64,000 bases of DNA, from assembly GCF_010669305.1 (NCBI RefSeq), contig NZ_CP048649.1:2790001-2854000 (forward strand), given 5' to 3'. The notes under the pieces are model-generated. The model was not told the DNA's origin. It saw only the letters and a program-made list of their open reading frames with translations, and did not search any database. How positions within the stretch are numbered: the first letter of the stretch is position 1; every line of letters starts with the position of its first letter. Shown here piece by piece: positions 50,931 to 59,788 of the stretch. Source of the DNA: Aminipila butyrica (GTDB taxonomy: Bacteria > Bacillota > Clostridia > Peptostreptococcales > Anaerovoracaceae). Position numbers and translations under genes: made by a program.

Positions 50931-51098
50931 ATACGACTCCTTTCTCCATCCGCCTGCAGGCCGATGATAGTGATTCACAGGGTACGCCATAAAAAATCCC
51001 TGCCAGGCGCAGACCCGGCAAGGACAATATATTTATATTGTACCTCGGCGGGAAATTAAGCATGTGCACCCGCTGTCTACGGTGATAATTCGATTTAA
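50931..51098 (-). ncRNA. Ribosomal protein L10 leader
   Basis: The minus strand has the recognisable L10 leader core: ACCGTAGACAGCGGGTGC, then CTTAAT...CCCGCCGAGGT (about 51047-51093). The pairing GCGGG/CCCGC closes the kink-turn-like element bound by L10-(L12)n. An attenuator hairpin follows, then about 60 nt to the rplJ start. This is the Firmicutes autoregulatory leader of rplJL. The 5' end is estimated. Confidence 0.88.
50991..51023 (-). terminator. Attenuator terminator in the L10 leader
   Basis: CCTTGCCGGG-TCTGCG-CCTGGCAGGG pairs fully over 10 bp (two G-T pairs) and is followed by ATTTTTT on the minus strand. It lies between the L10-binding core and rplJ, so excess L10 could promote termination. 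Confidence 0.85.
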
Positions 51099-51113
51099 TT
51101 GTTCTGGTTGCTA

Positions 51114-51812
51114 CTAGTTAGAAAGCTTCATCGGATTCAGCTTGATGCCAGGGCCCATGGTTGAAGCAACTGTTACGCTTCTCAGGTACTGACCTTTTGC
51201 TGCTGCCGGCTTTGCCTTTACTACTGCTTCCAGTAAAGCTTTGAAGTTGTCTTCCAGCTTTTCTGCTCCGAAAGAAGCCTTACCGATTGGTGTGTGGATG
51301 ATATTCGTCTTATCCAGACGGTATTCCACTTTACCAGCCTTAATTTCTTCCAGCGCCTTATTGATATCCATAGTTACCGTTCCAGACTTCGGGTTTGGCA
51401 TCAGTCCCTTAGGACCCAGAACCTTACCAAGTCTACCAACGACACCCATCATATCCGGAGTGGCTACTACTACATCGAAGTCAAACCAGTTTTCAGTCTG
51501 AATCTTCTGAGCCAGTTCCTCTGCACCTACGTAATCTGCACCTGCTGCCTCTGCTTCCTGTGCCTTCGGACCCTTGGCGAATACCAGGACCTTCTTGGTC
51601 TTACCAGTTCCGTGAGGAAGCACGATAGCGCCTCTTACCTGCTGATCTGCATGTCTTCCGTCAACGCCCAGCTTAATGTGGACTTCAACAGTCTCGTCGA
51701 ACTTCGCCTTGGATGTCTTCAAAATCAAATCCATAGCCTCGTTCACTTCATATAAATTTGTCTTATCAACTAATTTAGCTGATTCTTTGTACGCTTTGCC
51801 TCTCTTTGGCAT
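51114..51812 (-). CDS. rplA: 50S ribosomal protein L1
   Basis: 232 residues. L1 stalk protein; it also binds mRNA in autoregulation in some bacteria. Marks: VDGRHADQQVRGAIVLPHGTGK, PDMMGVVGRLGKVLGPKGLMPNPKSGTV (a signature of L1) and KASFGAEKLEDNF. GAGGAGG precedes the ATG. It lies 63 bp after rplK. Confidence 0.98.
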   Translation of the reverse strand: MPKRGKAYKESAKLVDKTNLYEVNEAMDLILKTSKAKFDETVEVHIKLGVDGRHADQQVRGAIVLPHGTGKTKKVLVFAKGPKAQEAEAAGADYVGAEELAQKIQTENWFDFDVVVATPDMMGVVGRLGKVLGPKGLMPNPKSGTVTMDINKALEEIKAGKVEYRLDKTNIIHTPIGKASFGAEKLEDNFKALLEAVVKAKPAAAKGQYLRSVTVASTMGPGIKLNPMKLSN

Positions 51813-51875
51813 ATTTCTACCTCCTCGTGGTACAAACGACCTGTCGCCTTAAGCAACGTGGTCTCCCATCCTGTC

Positions 51876-52301
51876 TTAACCTTCTATAACGATACCCATG
51901 CTTCTTGCAGTACCCTTGACCATAGATGCTGCTGCATCCAAATCTGCTGCGTTTAAGTCTGGCATCTTAATCTTCGCAATCTCACGAACCTGCTCTTCTG
52001 TTAAAGTAGCTACTTTCTTCTTGTTCGGTTCGCCAGACGCTGCTGTTAAACCGGCTGCCTTCTTTAACAATACTGCTGCAGGAGGAGTCTTTGTGATGAA
52101 TGTAAATGATCTGTCTGCATAAACGGTGATTACAACTGGAATAACCATTCCTGGCTGATCCTGGGTTCTAGCGTTGAACTGCTTACAGAAGTCCATGATA
52201 TTCACGCCCTTCTGACCTAATGCCGGACCTACTGGAGGTGCTGGTGTTGCATTACCTGCTGCAATCTGTAATTTAATCAGACCTTCAACCTTCTTTGCCA
52301 T
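51876..52301 (-). CDS. rplK: 50S ribosomal protein L11
   Basis: 141 residues. It forms the GTPase-associated centre with 23S rRNA. Marks: GNATPAPPVGPALGQKGVNIM (Pro-rich thiopeptide-binding face), FTFITKTPPAAVLLKKAAG and a C-terminal domain ending VKGTARSMGI. AAAGGAG precedes the ATG. It follows nusG by 17 bp. Confidence 0.98.
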   Translation of the reverse strand: MAKKVEGLIKLQIAAGNATPAPPVGPALGQKGVNIMDFCKQFNARTQDQPGMVIPVVITVYADRSFTFITKTPPAAVLLKKAAGLTAASGEPNKKKVATLTEEQVREIAKIKMPDLNAADLDAAASMVKGTARSMGIVIEG

Positions 52302-52318
52302 ATTCGTTCTCCTTTCCT

Positions 52319-52969
52319 TTAGATTTTATCTACTTGTCCAAATTCCAGCTCTACCGGGGTGTCTCTGCCAAACATAGAAATTCTCACCTTTAGGGTTTCC
52401 TTTTCTATATTGACTTCTTCCACTACGCCCATAAAGCTTTCAAATGGGCCATTGATAACTTTTACATTGTCGCCTGCTTCTACGTCAATCTCCACGTGGA
52501 CCTTTTCGATTCCCATGCGTCGCACTTCTTCGTTAGTCAGTGGAATAGGCTCTGTGCCGTGTCCGACAAATCCAGTAACTCCTTGAGTATTTCTCACCAA
52601 GTACCAAGACTCGTTGGTAACGATCATCTTCACCAGAACATAGCCCGGAAAAATCTTTCTGGTCTTTACCTTGCGCTGTCCATTTTTCACTTCCACGCTG
52701 TCTTCCGTAGGAACAATGATATCCAAAACTAAATCCTGCATACCTCTGTTCTCGACAATCTTCTCAATATTTACTTTAACCTTGTTTTCATGCCCGGAAT
52801 AAGTATGGACTACATACCACTTAGCAGGGCTGTCGGAACTATTCACGTAACCCTGATTTTCGTCATATGCGATACCCGAACTGGAAGAAACCTTCTGAAC
52901 TTCAGCTACTGCTTCTTCTTGTTCCAGTTCTCCCTTATCTAGGTCTAAGTTGTTTTCTACATCTGACAT
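52319..52969 (-). CDS. nusG: Transcription antitermination factor NusG with acidic N-terminal extension
   Basis: 216 residues, against about 175 in most NusG. The first 48 residues are acidic and low-complexity (NNLDLDKGELEQEEAVAEVQ...). The NGN domain then starts at KWYVVHTYSGHENKVK, and the C-terminal KOW domain is VEAGDNVKVINGPFESFMGVVEE. NusG binds beta' and, through KOW, Rho or NusE. AGAGGGTATAAG precedes the ATG. It lies 15 bp after secE. Confidence 0.95.
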   Translation of the reverse strand: MSDVENNLDLDKGELEQEEAVAEVQKVSSSSGIAYDENQGYVNSSDSPAKWYVVHTYSGHENKVKVNIEKIVENRGMQDLVLDIIVPTEDSVEVKNGQRKVKTRKIFPGYVLVKMIVTNESWYLVRNTQGVTGFVGHGTEPIPLTNEEVRRMGIEKVHVEIDVEAGDNVKVINGPFESFMGVVEEVNIEKETLKVRISMFGRDTPVELEFGQVDKI

Positions 52970-52984
52970 CTTATACCCTCTGTT

Positions 52985-53230
52985 CTACTTTAAAGAAATG
53001 CCCAGAATGGCTTTCAGCGCTGCAAGAACGCCTAAGTCTACCAGCCAAAATCCAACTGCAAAAAACGCACAAGTAAATAGTACGACTACGGTGTAGGAAC
53101 CCAATTCTTTCTTGGTAGGCCATATAACCTTTTTCATTTCGGTCCGGATGCCTTTGAAATATTCTCCTATACCAACTCTTTGTTTTTTAGGAGCAGCTAC
53201 CGGCTTATTCTTAGCCTTTTCGTTTTCCAT
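52985..53230 (-). CDS. secE: Preprotein translocase subunit SecE
   Basis: 81 residues with one C-terminal membrane helix (SYTVVVLFTCAFFAVGFWLVDLGV). The conserved amphipathic segment is FKGIRTEMKKVIWPTKKEL. It stabilises SecY in the Sec channel. The ATG at 53230 is 8 nt after AAGGAG; a GTG three codons upstream is too close. It lies between rpmG and nusG, the usual place. Confidence 0.95.
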   Translation of the reverse strand: MENEKAKNKPVAAPKKQRVGIGEYFKGIRTEMKKVIWPTKKELGSYTVVVLFTCAFFAVGFWLVDLGVLAALKAILGISLK

Positions 53231-53242
53231 ATTACTCACTCC

Positions 53243-53404
53243 TTATTTTGTTTCCTTATGAAGAGTGTGCTTCTTGCAGAATTTGCAATACTTATCTAAC
53301 TCGATACGATCTGGGTCGTTTCTCTTGTTCTTCATAGTACTGTAATTTCTCTGTTTGCACTCTGTACATGCTAATGTAATTTTGACTCTTACTCCTGCTG
53401 CCAC
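53243..53404 (-). CDS. rpmG: 50S ribosomal protein L33
   Basis: A 53-residue gene with a GTG start at 53404, after AGGAGGTGGATAAA. Sequence parts are AAGVRVKITLACTECKQRNY and CKFCKKHTLHKETK. Two CxxC pairs (CTEC, CKFC) make this the zinc-binding form of L33. It lies 12 bp upstream of secE and has its own promoter. Confidence 0.95.
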   Translation of the reverse strand: MAAGVRVKITLACTECKQRNYSTMKNKRNDPDRIELDKYCKFCKKHTLHKETK

Positions 53405-53559
53405 TTTATCCACCTCCTATTTGTGCTATCTGCTTTCAACGTAAATTCAGAGCACTCTCTCAGGCTCCGTATCTTCTCATATTTTGTGATCAGACCGCGC
53501 ATATTTCCACATGATATACTCAGGTCATATCATACCAAATATCATAAAGTTGCTTATTA

Positions 53560-53588
53560 AGGATATCATCTGCTCTTGTCCATGTCAA
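53560..53588 (-). promoter_or_regulatory. Sigma-A promoter of rpmG-secE-nusG
   Basis: On the minus strand TTGACA, a 17-bp spacer and TATCCT, just beyond the stop of the thioesterase gene upstream. The leader to rpmG is about 150 nt. It starts a fresh transcript for the ribosomal and transcription genes. Confidence 0.82.
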
Positions 53589-53605
53589 GTTTTTTTTCCA
53601 TTTCC

Positions 53606-54109
53606 TTAAAGGTCAATTTCCTCCGGGTCTTCCTCGTTGGTAAGCAGATACCACTCGGAATCTACAAAATCACCTTCGGCGATCTGACTGACAGGCATCT
53701 TCATATACTTGCCTGTAGCCTCTACCGCCACCGTGCCATCGGGCAGCAGAAGCTGGCCTTCTCCTTCAAAGATCTTTCTAGTGTTTCTAGTCATCCGGGC
53801 GATCCCCTTCAGGTTGGCCTCTGTGGGTACCGGCTTTTTATATTTCAGGTTTAATTCTACCGTTACCCCCCAGCAATCCGGCTCCTGGATACATACGGTC
53901 CGGCCGATAAGCTCATCTAATACCGCAGCTGATAAGCCTCCGTGGGTCCGCCCCGGATAACTCTGGTGCCAATCCTCTGTACGAAAAGTGCAGGTCAGAT
54001 GTCCATCCTCCGTCTCGTAGAATCTGGTGTTTAAGCTGAGCTTGTTCTCTGTTCCGCAGACCACGCAGCGAGCACTGTTATTCTGCTTTTTTATCACCTT
54101 GTATCTCAT
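53606..54109 (-). CDS. Hotdog-fold thioesterase, PaaI/YbgC-like
   Basis: 167 residues, soluble. A hotdog fold is indicated by HQSYPGRTHGGLSAAVLDELIGRTV (the HGG...DE segment typical of PaaI-type acyl-CoA thioesterases), VELNLKYKKPVP and EGEGQLLLPDGTVAVEATGKYMKM. A CxxC occurs near the N-terminus (CVVCGTENK), so a metal site is possible. Substrate unknown. AAGGTAAGAGAAC precedes the ATG. It lies 150 bp after the surface acylation cluster and may share its transcript. Confidence 0.82.
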   Translation of the reverse strand: MRYKVIKKQNNSARCVVCGTENKLSLNTRFYETEDGHLTCTFRTEDWHQSYPGRTHGGLSAAVLDELIGRTVCIQEPDCWGVTVELNLKYKKPVPTEANLKGIARMTRNTRKIFEGEGQLLLPDGTVAVEATGKYMKMPVSQIAEGDFVDSEWYLLTNEEDPEEIDL

Positions 54110-54261
54110 GTTCTCTTACCTTCGTTTCCTCCATTTGAAAAGGGCGAACCGCCGGTCCTCCCTTTGTTCATCGTCTATTTACATTTTATACGAATTCAGC
54201 ATTAAAATCCAGGCTAATTTAAGATTCATCTCCAATTATTTTCCAGTCCTCTCCGCCCTAG

Positions 54262-55404
54262 CTACTCTTTCAGCAGGTAGACCAGATTGCGGTCGTTAGA
54301 AAACTGAACCAAATTATATAAAAATAGAACATCTGTTATCTGCTTGTCTTCTGCCAGCTTCAGCAGACTTTCCTTGTAATACCGGGGATCCGCCACGTAA
54401 ATTTCGTCAAAGTGAGCGGTTAGAAAAGGAACAAAGCAGTTGGCGTAGGAATCTTTGATTACCAACATTCTCCGCCCATTGTGAGCCGTTCCCGCGACGG
54501 TAGTTAAAGGATTATTTCCGCTGAGGAAGTAGGCGTACTTGTCCTTGGTGCTCAGATAGCTGGCATCATACAGGCTGTCAAACTGTTTTTCGCCTTCCGC
54601 GGTCTGAATAACCATCGCCGGCGAGGTTTCTTCTTCTGGTGCCAGTGTCTCTATGCGATCCGGCTGAACCGGATACCCTGCTGCCTTGGAATAGGTGGTG
54701 CCGTAGAAGTCCTTCGCCACCGTCTCCGCTTTCAGGTCTGCACGCTTCAAGGGCTCTAGCTGAACCGTTTCAGCCCAAGCCCGATAGGCATAATAAGCGC
54801 CTAAGGTGGTCCAGTGGTGGTCAGTCCGGTAATACAGATATTCGCCTTTATGCGCAGTCAGCTGAGAGGTGGGGTCCGTCAGTTGATTGCCGAAATCCGC
54901 AGCCAGCTGCTGCAATAAAACTTCCTGATTGGAAGTCGGAGCATACTGAGGCAGCAAATCCCGGTAGACGACTTCTCCGGTAGGGGCAATCAGCAGGGAG
55001 AAGTTCAGCGGGCGGCCTGCCTCCGCCAGCTTTTTTTCAAAGGCTGCCACATAGCCTTCATTCTTTTTCAGTTGCTTTTGATCCAAACTCTCTATCGGAA
55101 AGAGATAACCTTCCGCACCAAAATAGACGCTGCCGTTATCTTTCTTTCCCATGGTCATATCTGTACGGTTTTTTAGCTTAACCCACTCGTCCCGGACAGC
55201 CATGTGATCGGAAGCATACGCCTCAAAAGCCTTCATATATTGGCCTGAGGCTACTGCTGACAAAGACCAGGCCGGAAGCCCCTGCAAATTCCGATTCTCA
55301 TTGCCGGAAAAAACCCGATCCGGTTCCAGCAGACACCAAAACAGAAATCCCATCAAAATCAGCACAAAACCAATGCCAGTCACCACATCCCTCTTACGGT
55401 CCAT
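54262..55404 (-). CDS. DHHW-family (AlgX/AlgJ-like) acyl-transfer partner protein
   Basis: 380 residues. One N-terminal membrane helix (GIGFVLILMGFLFWCLL) anchors an extracytoplasmic domain with YRTDHHWTTLGAYYAY, the DHHW motif, and a later KDSYANCF (catalytic Ser region) of the SGNH-like AlgX/AlgJ fold. Such proteins transfer acyl groups brought by an MBOAT protein onto extracellular polysaccharide. AGGAGGGG precedes the ATG. The preceding gene is that MBOAT protein, so the two are likely partners. Confidence 0.88.
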   Translation of the reverse strand: MDRKRDVVTGIGFVLILMGFLFWCLLEPDRVFSGNENRNLQGLPAWSLSAVASGQYMKAFEAYASDHMAVRDEWVKLKNRTDMTMGKKDNGSVYFGAEGYLFPIESLDQKQLKKNEGYVAAFEKKLAEAGRPLNFSLLIAPTGEVVYRDLLPQYAPTSNQEVLLQQLAADFGNQLTDPTSQLTAHKGEYLYYRTDHHWTTLGAYYAYRAWAETVQLEPLKRADLKAETVAKDFYGTTYSKAAGYPVQPDRIETLAPEEETSPAMVIQTAEGEKQFDSLYDASYLSTKDKYAYFLSGNNPLTTVAGTAHNGRRMLVIKDSYANCFVPFLTAHFDEIYVADPRYYKESLLKLAEDKQITDVLFLYNLVQFSNDRNLVYLLKE

Positions 55405-55448
55405 ATACCCCTCCTATGGGCATCCCTATAAACAATCTGTCAAAGGGC

Positions 55449-56897
55449 TTAAAATCGAAAATATAAAAACGCTTTGTATGTAGATGCCACCACATAGGCG
55501 AAACTCACGAGGAATAACAACAGCAATGCTATATTCTCCACCAGAATCATCCCCCAGGACCGATCACACCCCTTCCTGTTCAGACACCGATGCCACAGCC
55601 GGGCAGGAAAGTTTGTAGCGCCTATCGCACATGCACCCAGCAGAAGCAGATTACTGCTCAGCAGATACCAGGTGCGGCAATCTGCCAGCCCAGCCCCCGA
55701 CAGCCCCGCCATACTGGCTCCATAGCTGCCCAGCCAGCCCATATCCTCCGCTGCGAAAATGACCCAACTGACAGTCACTAATCCCATGGTATACAAGCTG
55801 GCCACTCCGCTGCCTAAATGAGGATGGCGCTCTCTGAAGCCTTCCAGGGCTTGCCCTATCACCAGCTTTTCTGCCACCAGAATGACAGCAAAATACAGTC
55901 CCCAAAGGACAAAGTTCCAGCTGGCTCCATGCCAGAGCCCTGTCAATCCCCAGACAATCAAAATGTTCAGCATCTGCCGCCCATTCCCCTGCCGGTTGCC
56001 CCCCAAAGGGATGTACACATATTCCTTGAACCAGCTGCCCAAAGAAATGTGCCATCTGCGCCAAAACTCAGTCACCGATTTAGATACATACGGATAATTA
56101 AAGTTTTCTAAAAAGGTAAACCCAAACATACGTCCCAGGCCAATAGCCATGTCAGAGTACCCGGAAAAATCAAAATAAATCTGCATGGTAAAGGCTAAGG
56201 CTCCTAGCCAGGCAGTGGCCACCGGCAATTCCCCCGGGCCAGAACCACTGATGGTCCCCCATAGCAGCCCCATGTTATCTGCCAGCAGCACTTTTTTCCC
56301 CAAGCCGACGGTAAACCGCCGGACACCAGAAGCAAATAAAGCCAAGTCAGCGGGACGATGAATCAATTGCTCCTCAATGGTCTGAATGCGCACGATAGGG
56401 CCCGCCACCAACTGCGGGAACATGGCCACATACGTACCAAAGGCAATGAGATCCCGCTGAGGCTTTACTTTGCCCCGATATAAATCGATGGTATAGGACA
56501 CCAACTGAAAGGTGTAAAAAGAAATACCCACCGGCAGAGGCAATTCCAAAACCGATAGGTGGGTAGTAAATACCAAATTTATATTCTCTATTAAGAAATC
56601 GCTGTACTTGAAAAACCCCAGGATGCCTAAGTTTACCACCGCACTCACCGCAAAGATGCCTTTGGTTGCAGCGGTGCGCCCTCTCAGCCTCAGACTGCTG
56701 TCCAGCCAACGGCTGAGGCCATAATTAAACAAGATCGAAAAGATCATCAGAAAGACGTAAATCGGCTCTCCCCAGGCATAAAAAATCAGACTTGCCAGCA
56801 GTAAAACCGGGTTCTTCCAGGAGGCCGGGGCCAGGAAATGCAGGCAAATAACCACCGGCAGAAAATAAATCAAAAACGAAATGCTGCTAAAAACCAT
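55449..56897 (-). CDS. MBOAT family O-acyltransferase (AlgI/DltB-like)
   Basis: 482 residues with about ten to twelve membrane helices. The MBOAT signature lies in QIYFDFSGYSDMAIGLGRMFGF and FWRRWHISLGSWFKEYVYIPLGG, with the catalytic His in GLWHGASWNFVLWG. It should move an acetyl or other acyl group across the membrane to an outside acceptor. The surrounding DHHW, lipoprotein and SGNH genes match the clostridial clusters for O-acylating a surface glycan. Teichoic acid D-alanylation is unlikely since no dltA/C is near. Confidence 0.93.
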   Translation of the reverse strand: MVFSSISFLIYFLPVVICLHFLAPASWKNPVLLLASLIFYAWGEPIYVFLMIFSILFNYGLSRWLDSSLRLRGRTAATKGIFAVSAVVNLGILGFFKYSDFLIENINLVFTTHLSVLELPLPVGISFYTFQLVSYTIDLYRGKVKPQRDLIAFGTYVAMFPQLVAGPIVRIQTIEEQLIHRPADLALFASGVRRFTVGLGKKVLLADNMGLLWGTISGSGPGELPVATAWLGALAFTMQIYFDFSGYSDMAIGLGRMFGFTFLENFNYPYVSKSVTEFWRRWHISLGSWFKEYVYIPLGGNRQGNGRQMLNILIVWGLTGLWHGASWNFVLWGLYFAVILVAEKLVIGQALEGFRERHPHLGSGVASLYTMGLVTVSWVIFAAEDMGWLGSYGASMAGLSGAGLADCRTWYLLSSNLLLLGACAIGATNFPARLWHRCLNRKGCDRSWGMILVENIALLLLFLVSFAYVVASTYKAFLYFRF

Positions 56898-56924
56898 TGT
56901 CCGCCCCTAAGTCCTTCCCTTTTC

Positions 56925-57428
56925 CTATAACTCCTGTGCGCCATAGCCGTCTAACAGCTTTTTTGCCGCCTCTTTATCGTCACACACCACTAAGATGACC
57001 GTGTTGCCATAACTTTCTAAAATCGGATCTGACAGCTTGTCCAGTTCCCCCGGTACATAATTTTCAAAGCCCTCTTTCTGAGCCTGAATTCGATCCTCAC
57101 AAGCCTGTAATACGTCTTCCACCTTGCCATCAGCCGCCTGAATAACGGCAACCTCTTCCGCAGTAGCCCCTGTGCTGGAATAAAGCACGGCTTCTGGAGC
57201 AATCTCCTCGCTTAAGTTATACAAGCTATAAAAAATCTCTCCGTCCACTTGACTTATGGAATCTTTAAACACTGTATTTTCTACTATGTACGCTGCCAGA
57301 GCCGACGGTTCCGCCTGCTCTAGAGCAGAGACATTCCCCGTTGTTTCCTTCGCCCCGCCGCAGCCTGCCAGCCCGGTCATCAATCCCAGCGCCATCATTA
57401 CCATCACACTTTTCTTCCACTTTTTCAT
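56925..57428 (-). CDS. DUF4358 family lipoprotein
   Basis: 167 residues. It begins with a lipoprotein signal peptide (lipobox LAGC near residue 23) followed by GGAKET. The mature part (FKDSISQVDGEIFYSLYNLSE, ILESYGNTVILVVCDDKEAAKKLLDGYG) has the pattern of DUF4358 proteins, which frequently lie next to MBOAT/DHHW clusters in Clostridia. Function unknown. GGAGGGAAAGAGACG precedes the ATG. It lies between the SGNH hydrolase (19 bp) and the MBOAT protein (27 bp). Confidence 0.85.
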   Translation of the reverse strand: MKKWKKSVMVMMALGLMTGLAGCGGAKETTGNVSALEQAEPSALAAYIVENTVFKDSISQVDGEIFYSLYNLSEEIAPEAVLYSSTGATAEEVAVIQAADGKVEDVLQACEDRIQAQKEGFENYVPGELDKLSDPILESYGNTVILVVCDDKEAAKKLLDGYGAQEL

Positions 57429-57447
57429 CGTCTCTTTCCCTCCATTA

Positions 57448-58383
57448 TTAGATTAAACCTGCCAGACATTCCGCCCACACTTTGCAATAGGCGGCATTTA
57501 AATGAACCCCATCCGTAGTCGACTCCGGTATCAGATACCCTTCCTGATTGACCAGAGCTGCTGCCGGATTAACAAACTGCACGCCCTTATCCTGCGCCAG
57601 CTTAATGATGTTTTCGTTGTACCAGTAGACCTGTGCGTTGTTATGTACCTTATCACTGTCGTTTTTAGCCTTGGACACCGGCAACACCGCTTGCAAGTAG
57701 ATCGTGGCTTCCGGCTGCCGCTGGCGAATCTCGTCAATCAACTGCCCGTAGTCGGCTAAAAAGGTCTCTATATGATTCCAGCCTAGTTCGTTGAGACCTA
57801 CGCCTACAATCACTTTTTTATAAGAAGCTTTCTCCAGCATATCGTATACCGAGACAGCCTGCCCGCTTATGGTCACCTGCTTGCCCTCCACGATTTTATC
57901 GATGGTCATGGCCTTCATGCAGAAATAAGAAGCATTTTTTACCCCAGAATACAACTTAAAGCCTTCCACTCTGGAATCGCCAATAATCAAGGTATCGTTG
58001 TAAGCCGCATACAGTTGGTCTGGAGACAGTTCTTCTGGCACAACCACCGTCTTACTGCCATCGCTGGTTCCCTGAACGACGGGACTGCCGCTGTCGGATT
58101 CCGGCGTCGACTCTGGAGAATGATTCGCCCCTTTTCCCTCTTTTTCTCCTTCAACCTCTTCCTTTTTCTGATCTGAATTCGACGGATCTGCCGTTGAGTT
58201 ATCGACCTGCTCTTTTTCCGAGGACTGCCCTACCGTCAAATTTCCCGAAGAATCTTGTTCATTCATCGTTGTCTTGAAGTAGGCTGTCATCGCCCAAACG
58301 CCACAGAAAACGAAAAGAATCAGCAAAATAAAGCTGATCATGAGAAATAATTGAAACCTTCTTTTATTTGTTATCTTTACCAA
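57448..58383 (-). CDS. Membrane-anchored SGNH/GDSL hydrolase family protein
   Basis: 311 residues. One N-terminal membrane helix (about 10-32), a linker of about 90 residues rich in Ser, Glu and Lys (disordered), then an SGNH domain: block I GDSRVEG, block III GLNELG and block V DGVHLN with catalytic Asp/His. This may be an O-acetyl esterase or transferase on the cell surface. The start seems to be TTG at 58383, preceded at some distance by AGGTGGG, since the frame closes just upstream. It heads the operon for surface O-acylation. Confidence 0.85.
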   Translation of the reverse strand: MVKITNKRRFQLFLMISFILLILFVFCGVWAMTAYFKTTMNEQDSSGNLTVGQSSEKEQVDNSTADPSNSDQKKEEVEGEKEGKGANHSPESTPESDSGSPVVQGTSDGSKTVVVPEELSPDQLYAAYNDTLIIGDSRVEGFKLYSGVKNASYFCMKAMTIDKIVEGKQVTISGQAVSVYDMLEKASYKKVIVGVGLNELGWNHIETFLADYGQLIDEIRQRQPEATIYLQAVLPVSKAKNDSDKVHNNAQVYWYNENIIKLAQDKGVQFVNPAAALVNQEGYLIPESTTDGVHLNAAYCKVWAECLAGLI

Positions 58384-58485
58384 AGCCGCTGTTCACCCAC
58401 CTAAAATCTATACTAAATTGCCCATAATTAACCATTTTTTCGGATTGATTTGTTTCATTCTTCATATATTCTAAATCCAAAGACG

Positions 58486-58516
58486 AAAAAAGGCAATGGG
58501 AATTTACCCATTGCCT
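58486..58516 (-). terminator. Intrinsic terminator after the second tuf
   Basis: A 10-bp perfect stem (AGGCAATGGG / CCCATTGCCT) with a 6-nt loop and a T6 run on the minus strand. It lies about 30 nt after the tuf stop. Confidence 0.9.
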
Positions 58517-58542
58517 AAAATTTCTTTTTTATGCCTATACGC

Positions 58543-59736
58543 TTACTCGATAACGGAAGCTACAACGCCGGAACCTACTGTTCTTCCACCTTCACGAATA
58601 GCGAACCGCAGTCCTTCTTCGATAGCGATTGGTGTGATCAGTGTAATGGTCATCTGGATGTTATCTCCAGGCATGCACATCTCTGTTCCTTCTGGTAACT
58701 GTAAATCTCCTGTTACGTCTGTTGTTCTGAAATAGAACTGTGGTCTGTATCCGTTGAAGAATGGAGTGTGTCTTCCACCTTCTTCCTTCTTCAGTACATA
58801 TACCTCAGAAGTGAACTTTGTGTGTGGGTGGATTGTTCCTGGTGCGCACAGTACCTGGCCTCTTTCGATTTCAGTTCTCTGTACTCCTCTCAGCAGTGCT
58901 CCGATGTTATCTCCTGTTTCAGCCTGATCTAACAGCTTTCTGAACATTTCGATACCTGTTACAACTACTTTTCTTCTCTCTTCTGTCAGTCCGATGATTT
59001 CTACTTCATCGCCTACCTTCAGCATTCCCCGCTCTACTCTTCCTGTTGCTACTGTACCACGTCCTGTGATAGAGAATACGTCTTCTACCGGCATGATGAA
59101 CGGCTTGTCGTTGTCTCTCTCTGGCTCTGGAATGTAGGAGTCTACTGCTTCAAACAGTTCTACAATCTTGTCTCCCCATGGACCTTCTGGGTTTTCTAAT
59201 GCGCCCAGTGCGGATCCTCTGATGATTGGTGTGTCATCTCCTGGGAATTCATATTCGTCAAGAAGTTCTCTTACTTCCATTTCTACTAAGTCAAGCAGCT
59301 CTTCGTCGTCTACCATATCGCACTTGTTTAAGAATACCAGGATATACGGTACGCCTACCTGTCTGGACAGCAGAATGTGCTCTCTTGTCTGTGGCATTGG
59401 TCCGTCTGTTGCTGCACAAACCAGGATTGCTCCATCCATCTGTGCTGCTCCTGTGATCATGTTCTTTACATAGTCAGCATGTCCCGGGCAGTCTACGTGT
59501 GCGTAGTGTCTGTTCGGTGTTTCATATTCTACGTGAGAAGTAGAGATCGTGATACCTCTCTCTCTTTCTTCTGGCGCCTTGTCGATCATATCAAAGTCAA
59601 CCTTCTGACCTAAACCATATCTCTGGTTTAATGTCTTTGTGATGGCTGCTGTAAGTGTCGTCTTACCGTGGTCTACGTGACCTATCGTTCCGATATTTAC
59701 ATGTGGCTTTGTTCTCTCAAATTTCTGCTTTGCCAT
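58543..59736 (-). CDS. tuf: Elongation factor Tu, copy 2 (with tRNA-Thr)
   Basis: 397 residues, amino-acid sequence the same as copy 1 at 37451-38644, with a few silent base changes (for example in the GALLRG and MLKVG regions). The ATG at 59736 follows GGGGAGGAAAAACAAAA; the frame extends eight codons upstream over the site itself. It is transcribed with tRNA-Thr from the promoter at 59877-59905 and ends at 58486-58516. Keeping both copies identical suggests gene conversion. Confidence 0.97.
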   Translation of the reverse strand: MAKQKFERTKPHVNIGTIGHVDHGKTTLTAAITKTLNQRYGLGQKVDFDMIDKAPEERERGITISTSHVEYETPNRHYAHVDCPGHADYVKNMITGAAQMDGAILVCAATDGPMPQTREHILLSRQVGVPYILVFLNKCDMVDDEELLDLVEMEVRELLDEYEFPGDDTPIIRGSALGALENPEGPWGDKIVELFEAVDSYIPEPERDNDKPFIMPVEDVFSITGRGTVATGRVERGMLKVGDEVEIIGLTEERRKVVVTGIEMFRKLLDQAETGDNIGALLRGVQRTEIERGQVLCAPGTIHPHTKFTSEVYVLKKEEGGRHTPFFNGYRPQFYFRTTDVTGDLQLPEGTEMCMPGDNIQMTITLITPIAIEEGLRFAIREGGRTVGSGVVASVIE

Positions 59737-59788
59737 TTTTGTTTTTCCTCCCCTTTGCATTCACTTGCAAATATTTTCTTTTTAAAAT

